DNA of 64,000 nucleotides, taken from Choanephora cucurbitarum. Its lineage: Eukaryota > Mucoromycota > Mucoromycetes > Mucorales > Choanephoraceae. The notes under the pieces are model-generated. The model did not search any database and was not told the origin of the DNA. It was given only the letters and a program-made list of their open reading frames with translations. A program made the translations under genes and the position numbers. How positions within the stretch are numbered: the stretch's first letter is position 1; every line of letters begins with the position of its first letter. This document shows positions 34,108 to 44,029 of this stretch, in pieces. The stretch covers positions 62,001 to 126,000 of the forward strand of contig JAIWNI010000044.1 of NCBI GenBank assembly GCA_025331435.1, read 5' to 3'.

Positions 34108-35252
34108 ATGGCTGAGTTACAACTTTTTTTTTTCTTCTTTACTCTACTTTCTATGCGACCTGACCAACATAAATCAAAAGAATCTCGACGATATCAAGCA
34201 CGTAAAAAGCAATCAGGCGATTCATCTGCTGCTGAAGTAGCTGAGGCACGTAGAAGAACCAATAGAGCACGCGACAGAGGTGAAGGTGTGGCTGCTATTC
34301 GAAGAAGAAATGGTGACTGGGTAGAGGACAGAGAAGAACGAAAACTACAACAGGCCAAGTTCTCAAGACGAAAGATTGAATCGAATGTGAATCGATATAT
34401 TGAGGAAACAGAACAAGGTTTTTTGTTTTGAACACAGGCAAATCATGATCACTGATAGCTTATTCATAGAGTCACTTGAACGTGATGCCGAATTGGGCAT
34501 TGATCGTGAAACAACAGACCTTGTTGATCTATTGGAAAATACAGGTAACGTCTTGGTCTAGAGAACACATTAAAGGAATCTTCTTTCTTAATCAACAAAA
34601 GAAACGTATTAGAGGAAGGTACATCTACCTTTTTCAAATTCAAAGAAGAACAACTCTTGGATCATCAGGTAACACACTATCTTCACTGTTGTTCAAGAGA
34701 GACTCAAATTCTGATTGTTTAGTTAAACAAGAGCATGTTGGCATTGGATTTCAATCAATTGAGTACTACTTTGGAATCGTATGATACAGTCAACTTACTT
34801 GGATTAGATGATGACGATAGGGAATTGGTAAGCCAATCAGATGGAGCAATAGGATCTAAGGTTAATCTGTTGGCTATTAGGTAGAAAATGCATTTCATGA
34901 ACAGCCTGTTGTTCTTGATAAACCCATTGTACCTGCCTTTTCAAAGAATGCAAAGGGTTATGTGTTGTTTAAATCACAACAGATAAAGCCTAATGTGATA
35001 TCAGAAACAGACGGTATTTATTTGCGTAATGATGGATCTAACCATCGTCCAACTATGAAGCAACCATCTCCAACTAAGATATCATTACCAGAGAAGGATG
35101 ATCTCGATGAGTTATTAGCATTGGATCAAAAGAAAGAGCCTGTTGCACCTCTACCTAAACCAGGTTCTATTAAGAAACCTAGTGTGCCTGTTAAACAACA
35201 GCCTAAAGAAAGTGTAGATGATGAAGCATGGCTAGATGATATTCTGGGCTAA
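34108..35252 (+). CDS. aven: Aven homolog
   Basis: Five exons: 34108 (or 34153)-34417, 34470-34544, 34613-34668, 34723-34827 and 34881-35252; 305 aa from the first ATG, 290 from the second. The second ATG (MRPDQHKSKESRR) looks more natural, because the first adds a Phe-run read from a pyrimidine tract. Matches to human Aven are KFSRRKIESNVNRYIE (human SKRKIVSNWDRYQDIE), the short FFKFKEEQ segment, and the C-terminal WLDDILG (human DWLDSMIS). Human Aven binds Bcl-xL/Apaf-1 and activates ATM/ATR. What it does in a fungus without that caspase pathway is unknown. Its start is close to the divergent pyrophosphatase gene (67-112 bp), with a 14-G run in between. Confidence 0.72.
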
Positions 35253-36571
35253 GTTTTGATTTTATGTAGTTTCCAAGCATGATAAAGAAAAATAAACTTT
35301 TTTTTTTTGATTATATGACTTGTTATTGAATCAAATCTCAACTTTGTGTTTTTTTTTCTGACAAAACTCTCTCTCTCTATTGATTTGGGAAGATAAGCGA
35401 ATGATATTAATTGTTCCCATTTTCGCTTTTCTGGAAGCCAAAGTGAATTCGGATATGGAAATAGTTAATATCATTCACTCATCCCCCCCACCACCAAATT
35501 ATGTTATCAGTGTCTTTAGATGAGGCTATTCCTGTCCTTCCAATGGAAAGCACTCTTATCTTTTTAGGCAATGGAAGTTAATTCAGTGGAATACTGGACC
35601 TACTTGAACATGTTTCTATTGGTCTTGTGGTATATACTGGTGTTGAAAGATCTGTCTTTAGCCTTCTTGGCAACCTTGTCAGCTCTGTTTGACAACAATA
35701 ACACGATTAGGTATTCCTTTTTTTTTAAAAGACTACACTTCTATAGAATAATACACTAAATCACAGTCTGTTGTCATAGAAACAAATACAACCGTGTTTG
35801 CTTAACATAGTATTCTATTGATGGACTTGACAGAATCAAACGACTAGAAAGCCAAAAAAAAAAAAAGAAACCGCGGAATCGGATAAAAAAGAGGGACCTG
35901 ATCCAATGTTCTGGAATACAAAGAAAGTTCATGGGGAGAGTTAAGTCGGCGAAGTATTTATTTCGTAAATAACTTGGAAAAGCATCCTTTGCTGAGCTTA
36001 TTTGTGCTCCTTAAATGTCATGTACTTTGCTGATTGTTGATACATGCATTTCTAAATTAAATAATAAAAAAAAAAGAATCAAATGATGTATCATATTAAT
36101 TACCTTTTCTCGGGGTTTGTATGGGCAAGTCTCAATTCAATTTACGAAGAGTCCTTTTTTTAGAGGATTGAAACAAGAGCAATCAGAGAGCTTGTAATCT
36201 TTAAGGAGAGATTCCATATGTTGATGTTCCTTGCACTTATACGCAGAGTAGAGAAGAAATGGTTGATTCATACTTTCCTATGAGGAAAAGTGAAGGCAAG
36301 AAAAGAAAAGCCCTCAGAGTGCACATACCAGTTACTAATCTTGATTAAATTAGATTTTTTCTAAATATATCTTTAGTGAGCTATAAAGATCTACGTATGT
36401 TACAGCAATCATTGTCTAGACTTGTATATTTTTATATGTTGCGCAATGGATCGCATTGGCCATGTTCAGAAAGCATTTCAAAGTCAAGAGAACAGAAGGT
36501 AAGAGACAATTATAAATTAGAAACAGAACTGGTTGATACCTTGTCTTCTTTTGTTTGTCTTATTTTACACC
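35253..36571. other. gene-free stretch with faint coding relic
   Basis: No complete gene. Around 35500-35700 (+) two frames have coding texture, for example LSLDEAIPVLPMESTLIFLG and, after a stop, SGILDLLEHVSIGLVVYTGV. Both are broken by stops and unrecognised, so this is at most a pseudogene. The last 60 bp before 36572 hold a TATA-like box for the next gene. Confidence 0.4.
36511..36517 (+). promoter_or_regulatory. TATA-like box of the thaumatin-like gene
   Basis: TATAAAT lies 55-61 bp upstream of the start codon, at the same distance as the TATA boxes of the other secreted-protein genes in this window. Confidence 0.45.
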
Positions 36572-37336
36572 ATGTTGCTCAAGACTTTGGCTGTTTCCCT
36601 TTTAGCTAGTTTAGCCATGGCTGCTCCTTCTACCAACAGCACCTCTGCCAGCAGCACACCTACCAAGAGTTCATCTACCGATAGCTCATCTGTCACCAAC
36701 TATCTCTCCTTAGGAAAACCTACTATTTATGTTGTCAACAATTGTGATGCTACCCTCAAAGTAGGCAGTGCAGTCGATGTAGAATACTTTGGCAAAACTG
36801 TCGATGTCAGTGCTGGTGCCAAACATACCATTAACCCTCCTGTTGGCTGGTCTGGACGAGTCTGGGGACGTATCAACTGCAGTGGTGATAAATGCTTTGA
36901 ATCCGGCATGGGTTCCCCCGCCACCTTGGCTGAATTCCACTTTATGGAAGACGGTAAAGTATACTACGATATCTCTTTGGTGGATGGCTTTAACTTGCCT
37001 ATGGTGGTTACACCCACTGTAAAGACCGATGCCTTGACTGGTTCAAACAATCATTGGTGTACTTCTACTTCTTGTAGCAGTTTACCTAAATGTCCTTCTG
37101 GATTTGAAGTCAATGATGCCAAAGGAAAGTTTGCTGGCTGTAAGAGTGCCTGTACCAAGTTCAATACAGATGAGTACTGTTGTACTGGTAATTTCAACAG
37201 TGGTGATACTTGTACCACTAATTCTTATGCCTCCGCTGTCAAAGATGCCTGTCCTGAAGCCTATAGTTATGCTTATGATGATTCTACCAGTGTCTTTATG
37301 TGTACCTCAAATGCCTACACTGTCACTATTTGTTAA
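36572..37336 (+). CDS. secreted thaumatin-like (osmotin-type) protein
   Basis: Single exon, 254 aa. The signal peptide is MLLKTLAVSLLASLAMAAPS. A Ser/Thr-rich linker of about 30 residues follows, probably O-glycosylated. The thaumatin-like domain begins PTIYVVNNCDATLKVGS and includes GWSGRVWGRINCSGDKCFES, AEFHFMEDGKVYYDISLVDG, the cysteine-rich GCKSACTKFNTDEYCCTG and the final DSTSVFMCTSNAY. It has 14 cysteines. Fungal thaumatin-like proteins bind or cleave beta-glucan in the cell wall. The start at 36572 was chosen because upstream in-frame codons are not ATG and the signal peptide begins exactly here. Confidence 0.92.
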   Translation: MLLKTLAVSLLASLAMAAPSTNSTSASSTPTKSSSTDSSSVTNYLSLGKPTIYVVNNCDATLKVGSAVDVEYFGKTVDVSAGAKHTINPPVGWSGRVWGRINCSGDKCFESGMGSPATLAEFHFMEDGKVYYDISLVDGFNLPMVVTPTVKTDALTGSNNHWCTSTSCSSLPKCPSGFEVNDAKGKFAGCKSACTKFNTDEYCCTGNFNSGDTCTTNSYASAVKDACPEAYSYAYDDSTSVFMCTSNAYTVTIC

Positions 37337-38153
37337 GATAGCTTCTTTTTTGTATAGAATTCAACCCTTTTTTCATTTGAATCAGCTTGATGCTGCTGGT
37401 ATTTCTAAAGAAAACAAGTAATAAATAGATTACAAGCCTATGTTTCTTTTTTAAAATTCATATTCTCTACGTGCCATTCCCCAAGTAGAATCTTTTTGTT
37501 TTTGGGGGGGATACACTTAATGCCTAAGTCAGTGATAGCCCAGAGCATATGCTTGTTCTTTTAAAAAGGGGGGGGGGGGGGGGAAACAAGGTTTGATGAC
37601 ACACAGATTTTACCTAGACTAGATTTTGTTTAACTTTTGAGTTGACACTGTGCTGAGCATGGATGATGAAACTTACTATTTTTGTTCAAAAGAGACAGGG
37701 AATTTGTTTTTTTTTCACAGGATTCAGATATGCTTTGTTTGAGGCTGCATATCAGTCTCCTTTTTATTGGGGAAAAAAAATTGAGCTTGTATCGCGTATA
37801 AGATAGCTGAGTCTATAGGGGAAACACGGCGCATTGAAGCGAATGTGATATTTCAACAAGGAGCGCCATAGACACCAGCCACAAAGTAAAGTTTATTGCG
37901 ACAATAGATCAAAGTCAGGGCTGTCGGCTAATGGTTCCGTGTTTAAAGTTGCCAAGACAACAAAAATTGACATGTTCATGGCATCATTTTACAAAAAGGA
38001 AAGGGAATGAAGGGAACACAATGGGACTTCTATTTTTGGATAAAAGCAACCTTAAAATCCGACTACGCTTATATTTTCTCTTTTGTAAACCCCCTTATTT
38101 TATTCTATTCGCCCTTGAGAAAAATAAAATAAAAAAAAGTTACAAGATCCTTG
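37337..38153. other. gene-free stretch between the thaumatin-like gene and the zinc-cluster gene
   Basis: No exon found. It holds a 16-G run (37568-37583) and A/T-rich sequence. The last few hundred bp are presumably the promoter of the zinc-cluster gene. Confidence 0.5.
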
Positions 38154-40719
38154 ATGGCGAATGAAGCAAAGAGAGTTGCAATAGAATCAACGCCATTAGG
38201 TGCTGCCTGTTACCGTTGTAGAGGATTCAGGCAAATATAACATACTCTAATAAAAAAAACAAATCTGACACATTCCATCGTTTAGGCATGCCTGTGATAG
38301 AACAAAACCAACATGTTCTCGTTGTAAACGAAGAGGGATTACCTGTATTTATCCTGAAGCTGCACCCACACTCAAGAAACTTCAGAAGGCTACAGAGACA
38401 TTAAGTGATCGTATCAAGAAATTCGGTGAGCTTCTAAAGACAGGAGAGACAGACGCCTTTGTGAACAACAGACCCAAGGGTATTTCCCTTCAACGATTAG
38501 CTCAACCTCGATCGACTGTTACGCCACTTGTCAATGCAGTTCCTATTCCACAAGAAGTGCCATGTTCCTCTTTCAAAGAAGAAGATGATACGTCTACTAC
38601 CAGCAGTACAACACGAACATTGTCAGAAACCGTTGCTTCCACCAGTTCATTCTCCATTTACCCTTGTGCTAAATGCTTTAAAGATCTACAGCAATGTGAT
38701 CTAACACTCCCAAGCTGCAGTCGATGTACAGATCATCAGTTTGAGTGTGTTTATACCAAAACAGAGCCTAAAGCAAACCATGTATCTCAAGTACTCAACA
38801 CAATGAACAAAGTCATGGATCAATGGCAAGAGTCAATTGATAAAATGGCCAAGGATTTTGCACAAAAGACAAGAGATTTCGGTCAACGTGTGGATCAATC
38901 GTTCAAGAAGAAGCCCTTACAGCCATTTGCCTGGAAAATCACTTCTACCAACAAAGGTCTCTCAGTTGAAAGTAACGTCAATTCATTCAATGACCTCAGT
39001 AAACTAGTCGATCAGTTTAAGCGTACAATGCATATCTCTCCTCTTCTTTCTCCTCCTCCTTCTAATCTAGGAGATCGACCAGAAGAGTCTAGAGAGGTTA
39101 GCTCACAGAATGGAGTAGACCTTCAAGAAAAGACAAGAATGGTGGCAGCAAACGTAGAACTGGATGATACTAGCTCTATCCATACTTCTTCTAGTTTTTC
39201 ATTTGGTGTTCGGAATCATTGGCCTCATGCTACACCAACAGCAGAAGACAATCTCCCAGTCGATATCTCTCAAGAGCTGACGGACAACCTAGTTCAACTG
39301 TACTGCAAGACACCTTGTTGTTCAGCCAATCGACTGCCTATCTTGAACACAACTGATTTCCTGGCTCGATATCACCAAACAGACGAGCGGCCCTCTGAGG
39401 TCCTTGTGAACGCTGTCTGTTCCTTGGCTGCTAGAAATGCCTTTCAGTTACATGTATGGGGGAAGCGACCGGCTGAACAGATGCCAGAGCGCAACATGGG
39501 CAGAGCAATTTCGATCGCCTATTGTCAGCGTGGAAGAGAACTTTTGGCCGAATGCTTTGATGAGCCCTCTATGGACAACTGTCAAGCTGCCTTTTTGCTC
39601 TCTTACTCTAACCTTCAAAATGGACATTATAAGGTGGTGGCGATGTATGAATGGATTGCTTTCACGATGGCTCAAGAGTTAGGTCTTTATGACGAAGGCC
39701 GTGTCCTAAACAGAGAAGAGAGCATGTTGGTCTGGTGTCTCTATTACTTTCGTAGTTGGTATCGTGTATTGCAAGGCGAGCTTGATCTCTCTACAGAAAC
39801 AGATCAATTCTATCCCAAATGTGCTCCTTTACCTCCTCCTTCAAAACCTGAACAGATGGATTGGATGGAAACTGGATTTCCTGAAGAAGAAGGAGGAGGA
39901 CAACCAGAGACAGAGAATGCAAGAGACACCTTTATGCAACACTATATCTATACACAATGGTACTATCTATTTCAGTTACAGGTCATTCATCAAAATGTAC
40001 TATGTCGATTACTGTCTATACAGGAAAAGCAAGACGCGAATCTGGTAAGGGATATTTTGATGATGCAAGACCAACTGGAAGAATTCTATGAGAGTATGTT
40101 GCCAGAATGGAAATCGCCTGATTTAGAATCATTGGCATTGGATCAAATGGCAGCTTCCACTACAAGTCCTTTCTTCATCTTACCTCAAACAAACCATGAC
40201 CATTCTTTGGTCGATATCCATGAATTTGCGCGTTCTTGTATCTTGAGTGTGCATGTTGCCTATAGCATGAACAAGATTCTGTTGTATCAAGCTTTCTTTC
40301 CTTCCACTCATCTGCCTACCACTCCCTTCTCCATTGAATGCATGAATACCTGTATTGATGCTGCCTATGGTATCACACAGACACTGAGTATCGTTGTCAA
40401 GCAACGCGACGAATGCAACATCTTCCTTTTGGGCTTTCTTTTTGCCAACATGATCTATATCAAGTTGCTCAACTACAATGAGCCTCAATTCCAAGAGTTT
40501 GCCAGACGATGTCTTGAGCAGTCAATTCATATCTGCAAGTCCTCTAAAGCTTATCTCTATGACTTTGAGTCTACCCGAAGTTATGCTGGTATCATGGAAA
40601 AGGATGTCTACAACGCTTGTGGCGTAAGGGCATTCAATCTGTCTGATGCAAGCAATGACAGCTTTTCATTTCCTTTTGTTCCTCCTATTTTATCGTATTC
40701 ATCTGTTCCTTTTCAATAA
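38154..40719 (+). CDS. transcription factor with two Zn2Cys6 clusters
   Basis: Two exons: 38154-38230 and 38286-40719, giving 836 aa, joined by an intron with GC-AG ends. The first zinc cluster is residues 19-46 (CYRC, six residues, HAC, DRTKPTC, SRC, KRRGITC) and is split by the intron. The second, residues 153-180 (PCAKC, DLQQC, LTLPSC, SRC, DHQFEC), has exactly the same C-X2-C-X6-C-X6-C-X2-C-X6-C spacing. Ser/Thr-rich linkers lie between. From about residue 320 the protein has the fungal transcription factor middle domain (SQELTDNLVQLYCKTPC, then SLAARNAFQLHV, RGRELLAECFDEPSMDNCQA). Nuclear DNA-binding regulator; target genes unknown. Confidence 0.9.
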
Positions 40720-41420
40720 TCCTCATTTCATTTCTAACATTTCATCTATTTATCTATTTTTTTACAGCATACATTTTTAATTAATAACCTCATCTCTAAT
40801 AATAATCATTTTGGCCCTGAAGATATATATATATACAGTCGTTCCAACGCCAAAGGACGGTTTTTAACAAATAAAACATCTTCAGTGTTCCTTTTGGGTT
40901 CAGATAAGACCTTAGGTAACATCATTTCAGATCAAACACATGACATCTTGATTTCAAGAGTAATACAAAATCTCCTCCCAAATAAGCAGTGAAGACTTGG
41001 TTATCATATGAAACACTCAAATGTATTGCTCTCTAAGATATTTATTCACTTTCTGAGTCAAGGTAGAGGAAAATAACATATAATTCTGTTGTTCTATACA
41101 ACAGTAACTACAAAAACAAAAAAAAAAGTACGCAGAAACTCACTGTCCTTGATAGAAAATAAACGAGAGTATGGATACTCCTAAATCTACAATTTAAATG
41201 GAAGTCAAACACTGATCTTATAGCTCAGCTTCTACTGAACGAACAAACTTGATCGTTCAAGTTTTGGTCGGTATGATACATCATAGCCCTCTTATAAACT
41301 TCACTGCTCTCATATAACACATGACTTTACTTATAGGTACACGCATTCCAAAAAACAACTATGTGGTGCATCAGAATGGATGGCCAGAGGCTGGAGGTTT
41401 TTTGAAAAGTATACAAATCT

Positions 41421-41847
41421 CAGAATGAAAGCGACGAACGTTTCAAACCAATAGTTGTAACTATTCAAAGTGAAATTAATCAAGTATTGATTCTGAAAAT
41501 TATGCAATACTGTATACTTGTTTATGAAAGATTCAACTATTTACCAATTGTATTAATTATTGCTCACAAAGACTGTCTTGGCTCAAATGTTGATGAAACA
41601 AATTCCCATTTGGTAAAGATCAAATTTGATTTTTTGGGCAGAAAAATGTCTGATGTTCCCTTCCGGTTTGGATGTCATACCTATAAACGATCAACCTATG
41701 AATGCTTTCTTTGCGTTATGTCAGTTTTTATCTCATCCAGACAGGATGTTTTCCTTTTCTTCCAACGTAGAAAATCAAACTATTAGTTTGCTGAGCGAGG
41801 CAATTGTTAAAAAGGGGAATGAAAATACTTTATTTGAAGATAAATAA
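41421..41847 (+). pseudogene. PD-(D/E)XK nuclease-like relic inside the outer transposon
   Basis: The frame reads RFKPIVVTIQSEINQVLILK, then IMQYCILVYERFNYLPIVLI. After one frameshift at the T-run near 41628 it continues FWAEKCLMFPSGLDVI and then MNAFFALCQFLSHPDR, down to a stop at 41847. The pattern (I/V)VxIQ, then a helix with QYC..VYER, then LPIVLII resembles the PD-(D/E)XK core of Rpn-type transposon-associated nucleases, where the usual motif is (E/Q)xQ. No start codon is found and a stop lies just upstream. Family call by pattern; a search would be decisive. Confidence 0.45.
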
Positions 41848-41851
41848 AAAG

Positions 41852-42204
41852 TTATTTTTGTTTTTTGGCACGTCCAATGGCATGGTGGTAAGAACTTTTC
41901 AACGAATCTGCTGAGGTATAAGAGTTGAATAAATCTTTGATTTTTCCTGCATCATAAATCTTTTTCCAGTTTCTCGGCTTGTTTGGTACTGACATGCTTT
42001 CGATAAACTGAAAATCGTCTGCTGTATATTTTTTCTTTTGTGCCTCTAAGGATTGTAGATCTAGTTCATATTCTTCGCTTAACTTTCTTTTCTGGCCCTC
42101 AATGATTCCTAGAAACTCTTTGGCAAAGTTTTTGGCTTTTTCCAGCATCAAAATAGGATCTTCATCTTGTATTTCGATTATTTCTTGTGTGATTGCAGGC
42201 TCAA
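41852..42204 (-). CDS. unrecognised reading frame carried by the outer transposon
   Basis: Open from about 42204 down to 41852 on the minus strand; the first ATG (42151) gives 99 aa. The sequence is charged and helical: acidic near the start (EIQDEDPILMLEKAK), then EEYELDLQSLEAQKKKYTAD, NKPRNWKKIYDAGKIKDLF and a basic end (GRAKKQK). It ends 4 bp from the stop of the convergent nuclease-like relic. I do not recognise it. It could be an accessory protein of the element or the 3' exon of a broken gene whose upstream part was separated by the nested insertion. Confidence 0.35.
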
Positions 42205-42359
42205 AGATTCAATGAGAGGGAACTAATTCTACTGCACGTTCATGTTGTGTTAATATACTATTTCTATCTCGGTTTCAATCAATCACTCCGTTACAATTTT
42301 ATCTGTATGAGCAGTTTTCCTACTGGGATAACTGGCCACCTTTATAAAAAGATAATATT

Positions 42360-43199
42360 TACAGTGTGAACGGAAATAAGTTGCGGATTTTTAAAAATTT
42401 AATTTAATGGAGTACCTTACACCATGAAGGATGTTCGTCATAGTCTTCATCGTAAAACACCTGGAGTATGCTCCTACATGGCATGGATTATTGTCTTCCT
42501 GCAATATGTAGTCAATATCGGCCTTCACAGACTCTTTTTCAATCCAGGGAAGGCAACAATCAACCAAACATTGAACAAATACTTCTTGATCCATTGATCC
42601 ATGTTGTACCACAAGAAGGCCAACATCATTTGCATGAAAGCATCCTCATACCATCATAGAACCCAAGCCAAACGTGAGTCTTTATGTCTGGGCTTCAGAG
42701 CTGGCTTTATTGTTGCGACACACGATTTGAAGTTCATACGACCCAAGGTTACTCGAAAAGCGGTCAAAGAGACCTTCTTGCCAGAACTCAAAAATGACGA
42801 TGTTGAGCCCTGATTGATTCAGTAGGTCGACGACGAACGCTTGTCTCAAACGCGTTCAAATCAATTTGAGAAAGAAGTCTTTTCCTCCCGCTTGAAGTTT
42901 AAGGAAGAGTGGTCTTTGTTTGCTGAAATCTTTTATAAGCTACTCGTATGGTTGATTCAGGAAGGTTAAGATCTCTGGCGATCTGAGCAATGTTATTTTG
43001 ATACATAAAAGCGCCAGCTCATCTACCATAACTTTATTCGGAAAGATGCTTGTTAGCTTCTTTGGATAACTGTTGAAGTGCTTATTTTCGTATGTTTATT
43101 GAGAAAAGAGTGATGGAAAGACTAACAAAGAACAACAATGGGTTACGTGTTTAAATCGTGGAATTTGTAAATCCGCAGCTTATTTCGGTTCACACTGTA
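42360..43199 (-). mobile_element. nested Tc1/mariner element with dead transposase
   Basis: Terminal inverted repeats of about 28 bp: the left reads TACAGTGTGAACGGAAATAA followed by GTTGCGGATT, and the reverse complement of the right reads TACAGTGTGAACCGAAATAA followed by GCTGCGGATT. TA is present at both ends. The minus strand encodes pieces of a Tc1-type transposase: an HTH piece (NIAQIARDLNLPESTIRVAY, then KRFQQTK), a second DNA-binding piece (AFRVTLGRMNFKSCVATIKP) and the DDE core (GCFHANDVGLLVVQHGSMDQ...ILQEDNNPCHVGAYS). Frame changes, stops and a deletion before the first DDE motif make it inactive. At 840 bp it is shorter than a complete element. Confidence 0.85.
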
Positions 43200-43315
43200 T
43201 AATGGTTTTATTGTTTAAGGTAACTTTAGTAGTAAGATCAGTCCCACACCTCACCTCAAAAGGCAAATACCAGCTACTAATATCTTCCGCCATTGTTAAA
43301 GAAAAAAAAATAAGA

Positions 43316-43371
43316 CACGACACCGACACCGACATCGACAACGACATCGCCACCGTCATCGACACCGTTAA
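43316..43371 (+). repeat. imperfect GACACC/GACATC tandem repeat
   Basis: About nine degenerate six-base units of the type GACACC, GACATC, GACAAC lie between the end of the nested element and the right end of the outer element. It has no reading frame of interest. Confidence 0.6.
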
Positions 43372-43641
43372 GATTGTCATACACCTAAATTTCCTGTCTC
43401 TATTATGGCTCGGATCCTTGTGACATTTCTTTATTTCAAAAGGACAAAATTTCTAGACATTTAGGGACAATAATTTTTGGCTTAATGCCATTGATTTTTT
43501 AAAAAGGACATTTGATTTTCTCAAAATGACAAAATCTACTGTGATAATACGAGCTTTGATTAAAGCAAAGCGAAATTTGAGAAAATGAAAGCCGTCCTTT
43601 AAGTTATGAAAAAGCCGCCCTTTGGCGTTGGAACGACTGTA

Positions 43642-44029
43642 ATCTACAATAATGAAATAGCTCATCTTGTCTCCCCTTTTTTAAGCCACGAAAGCCAATC
43701 ATTGAATAGTCAGTATGATGATGATTCTGTGCTGAAAGAGAATTAACCTGCCATTCTTTATATACACAGTCATCCTTAATTTAAGGAAGGGTTTTGGCTT
43801 CTAAAGAACCATTCCCTATTGAAGATAAAATCCCTCCAGCACTACTGTTGCCCCGAAGATATTAGCTCCATACCAAACAACAACTCCATAAAAGTGATTT
43901 TGAACACTCTATGAAAGTTTTGATTGGCTGAGTAAGAAATCCGATTTCTATTTTAAAAGAGCTTGACTTCAAACTGTATTTTCTTTGTTTTTCTCTGTCT
44001 TTGTTATTCTTTTTCTTTTTTAAGTCAAG
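43642..44029. other. flank between the transposon and the F-box gene
   Basis: No gene seen. A small palindrome CCTTAATTTAAGG lies near 43775. The last 60 bp are T/C-rich and end just before the F-box start codon, so the promoter of that gene is here. Confidence 0.45.

Larger units (their letters stand above)
40834..43641. mobile_element. outer TIR transposon (about 2.8 kb), degenerate
   Basis: The ends are inverted repeats of about 30 bp: the left reads TACAGTCGTTCCAACGCCAA followed by AGGACGG, and the reverse complement of the right reads the same 20 bases followed by AGGGCGG. Both begin with TA, as for Tc1/mariner-superfamily insertions at TA. Inside are a nuclease-like relic on + (41421-41847), an unrecognised minus frame (41852-42204) and a second, younger-looking TIR element (42360-43199) inserted at a TA. 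No transposase attributable to the outer TIRs was recognised, so it may be a non-autonomous carrier. Confidence 0.75.

Noticed and set aside
34108..34152. First 15 codons of the Aven frame as genuine N-terminus
   Set aside because: Phe/Leu-rich reading of a pyrimidine tract; the ATG at 34153 gives a more natural start, though the upstream one cannot be excluded.
42601..42813. 70-codon plus-strand frame inside the nested element
   Set aside because: Antisense to the decayed Tc1 transposase, which explains the sequence better.
43180..43423. Opposed short frames over the GAC repeat
   Set aside because: Repetitive simple sequence and TIR remnants only.
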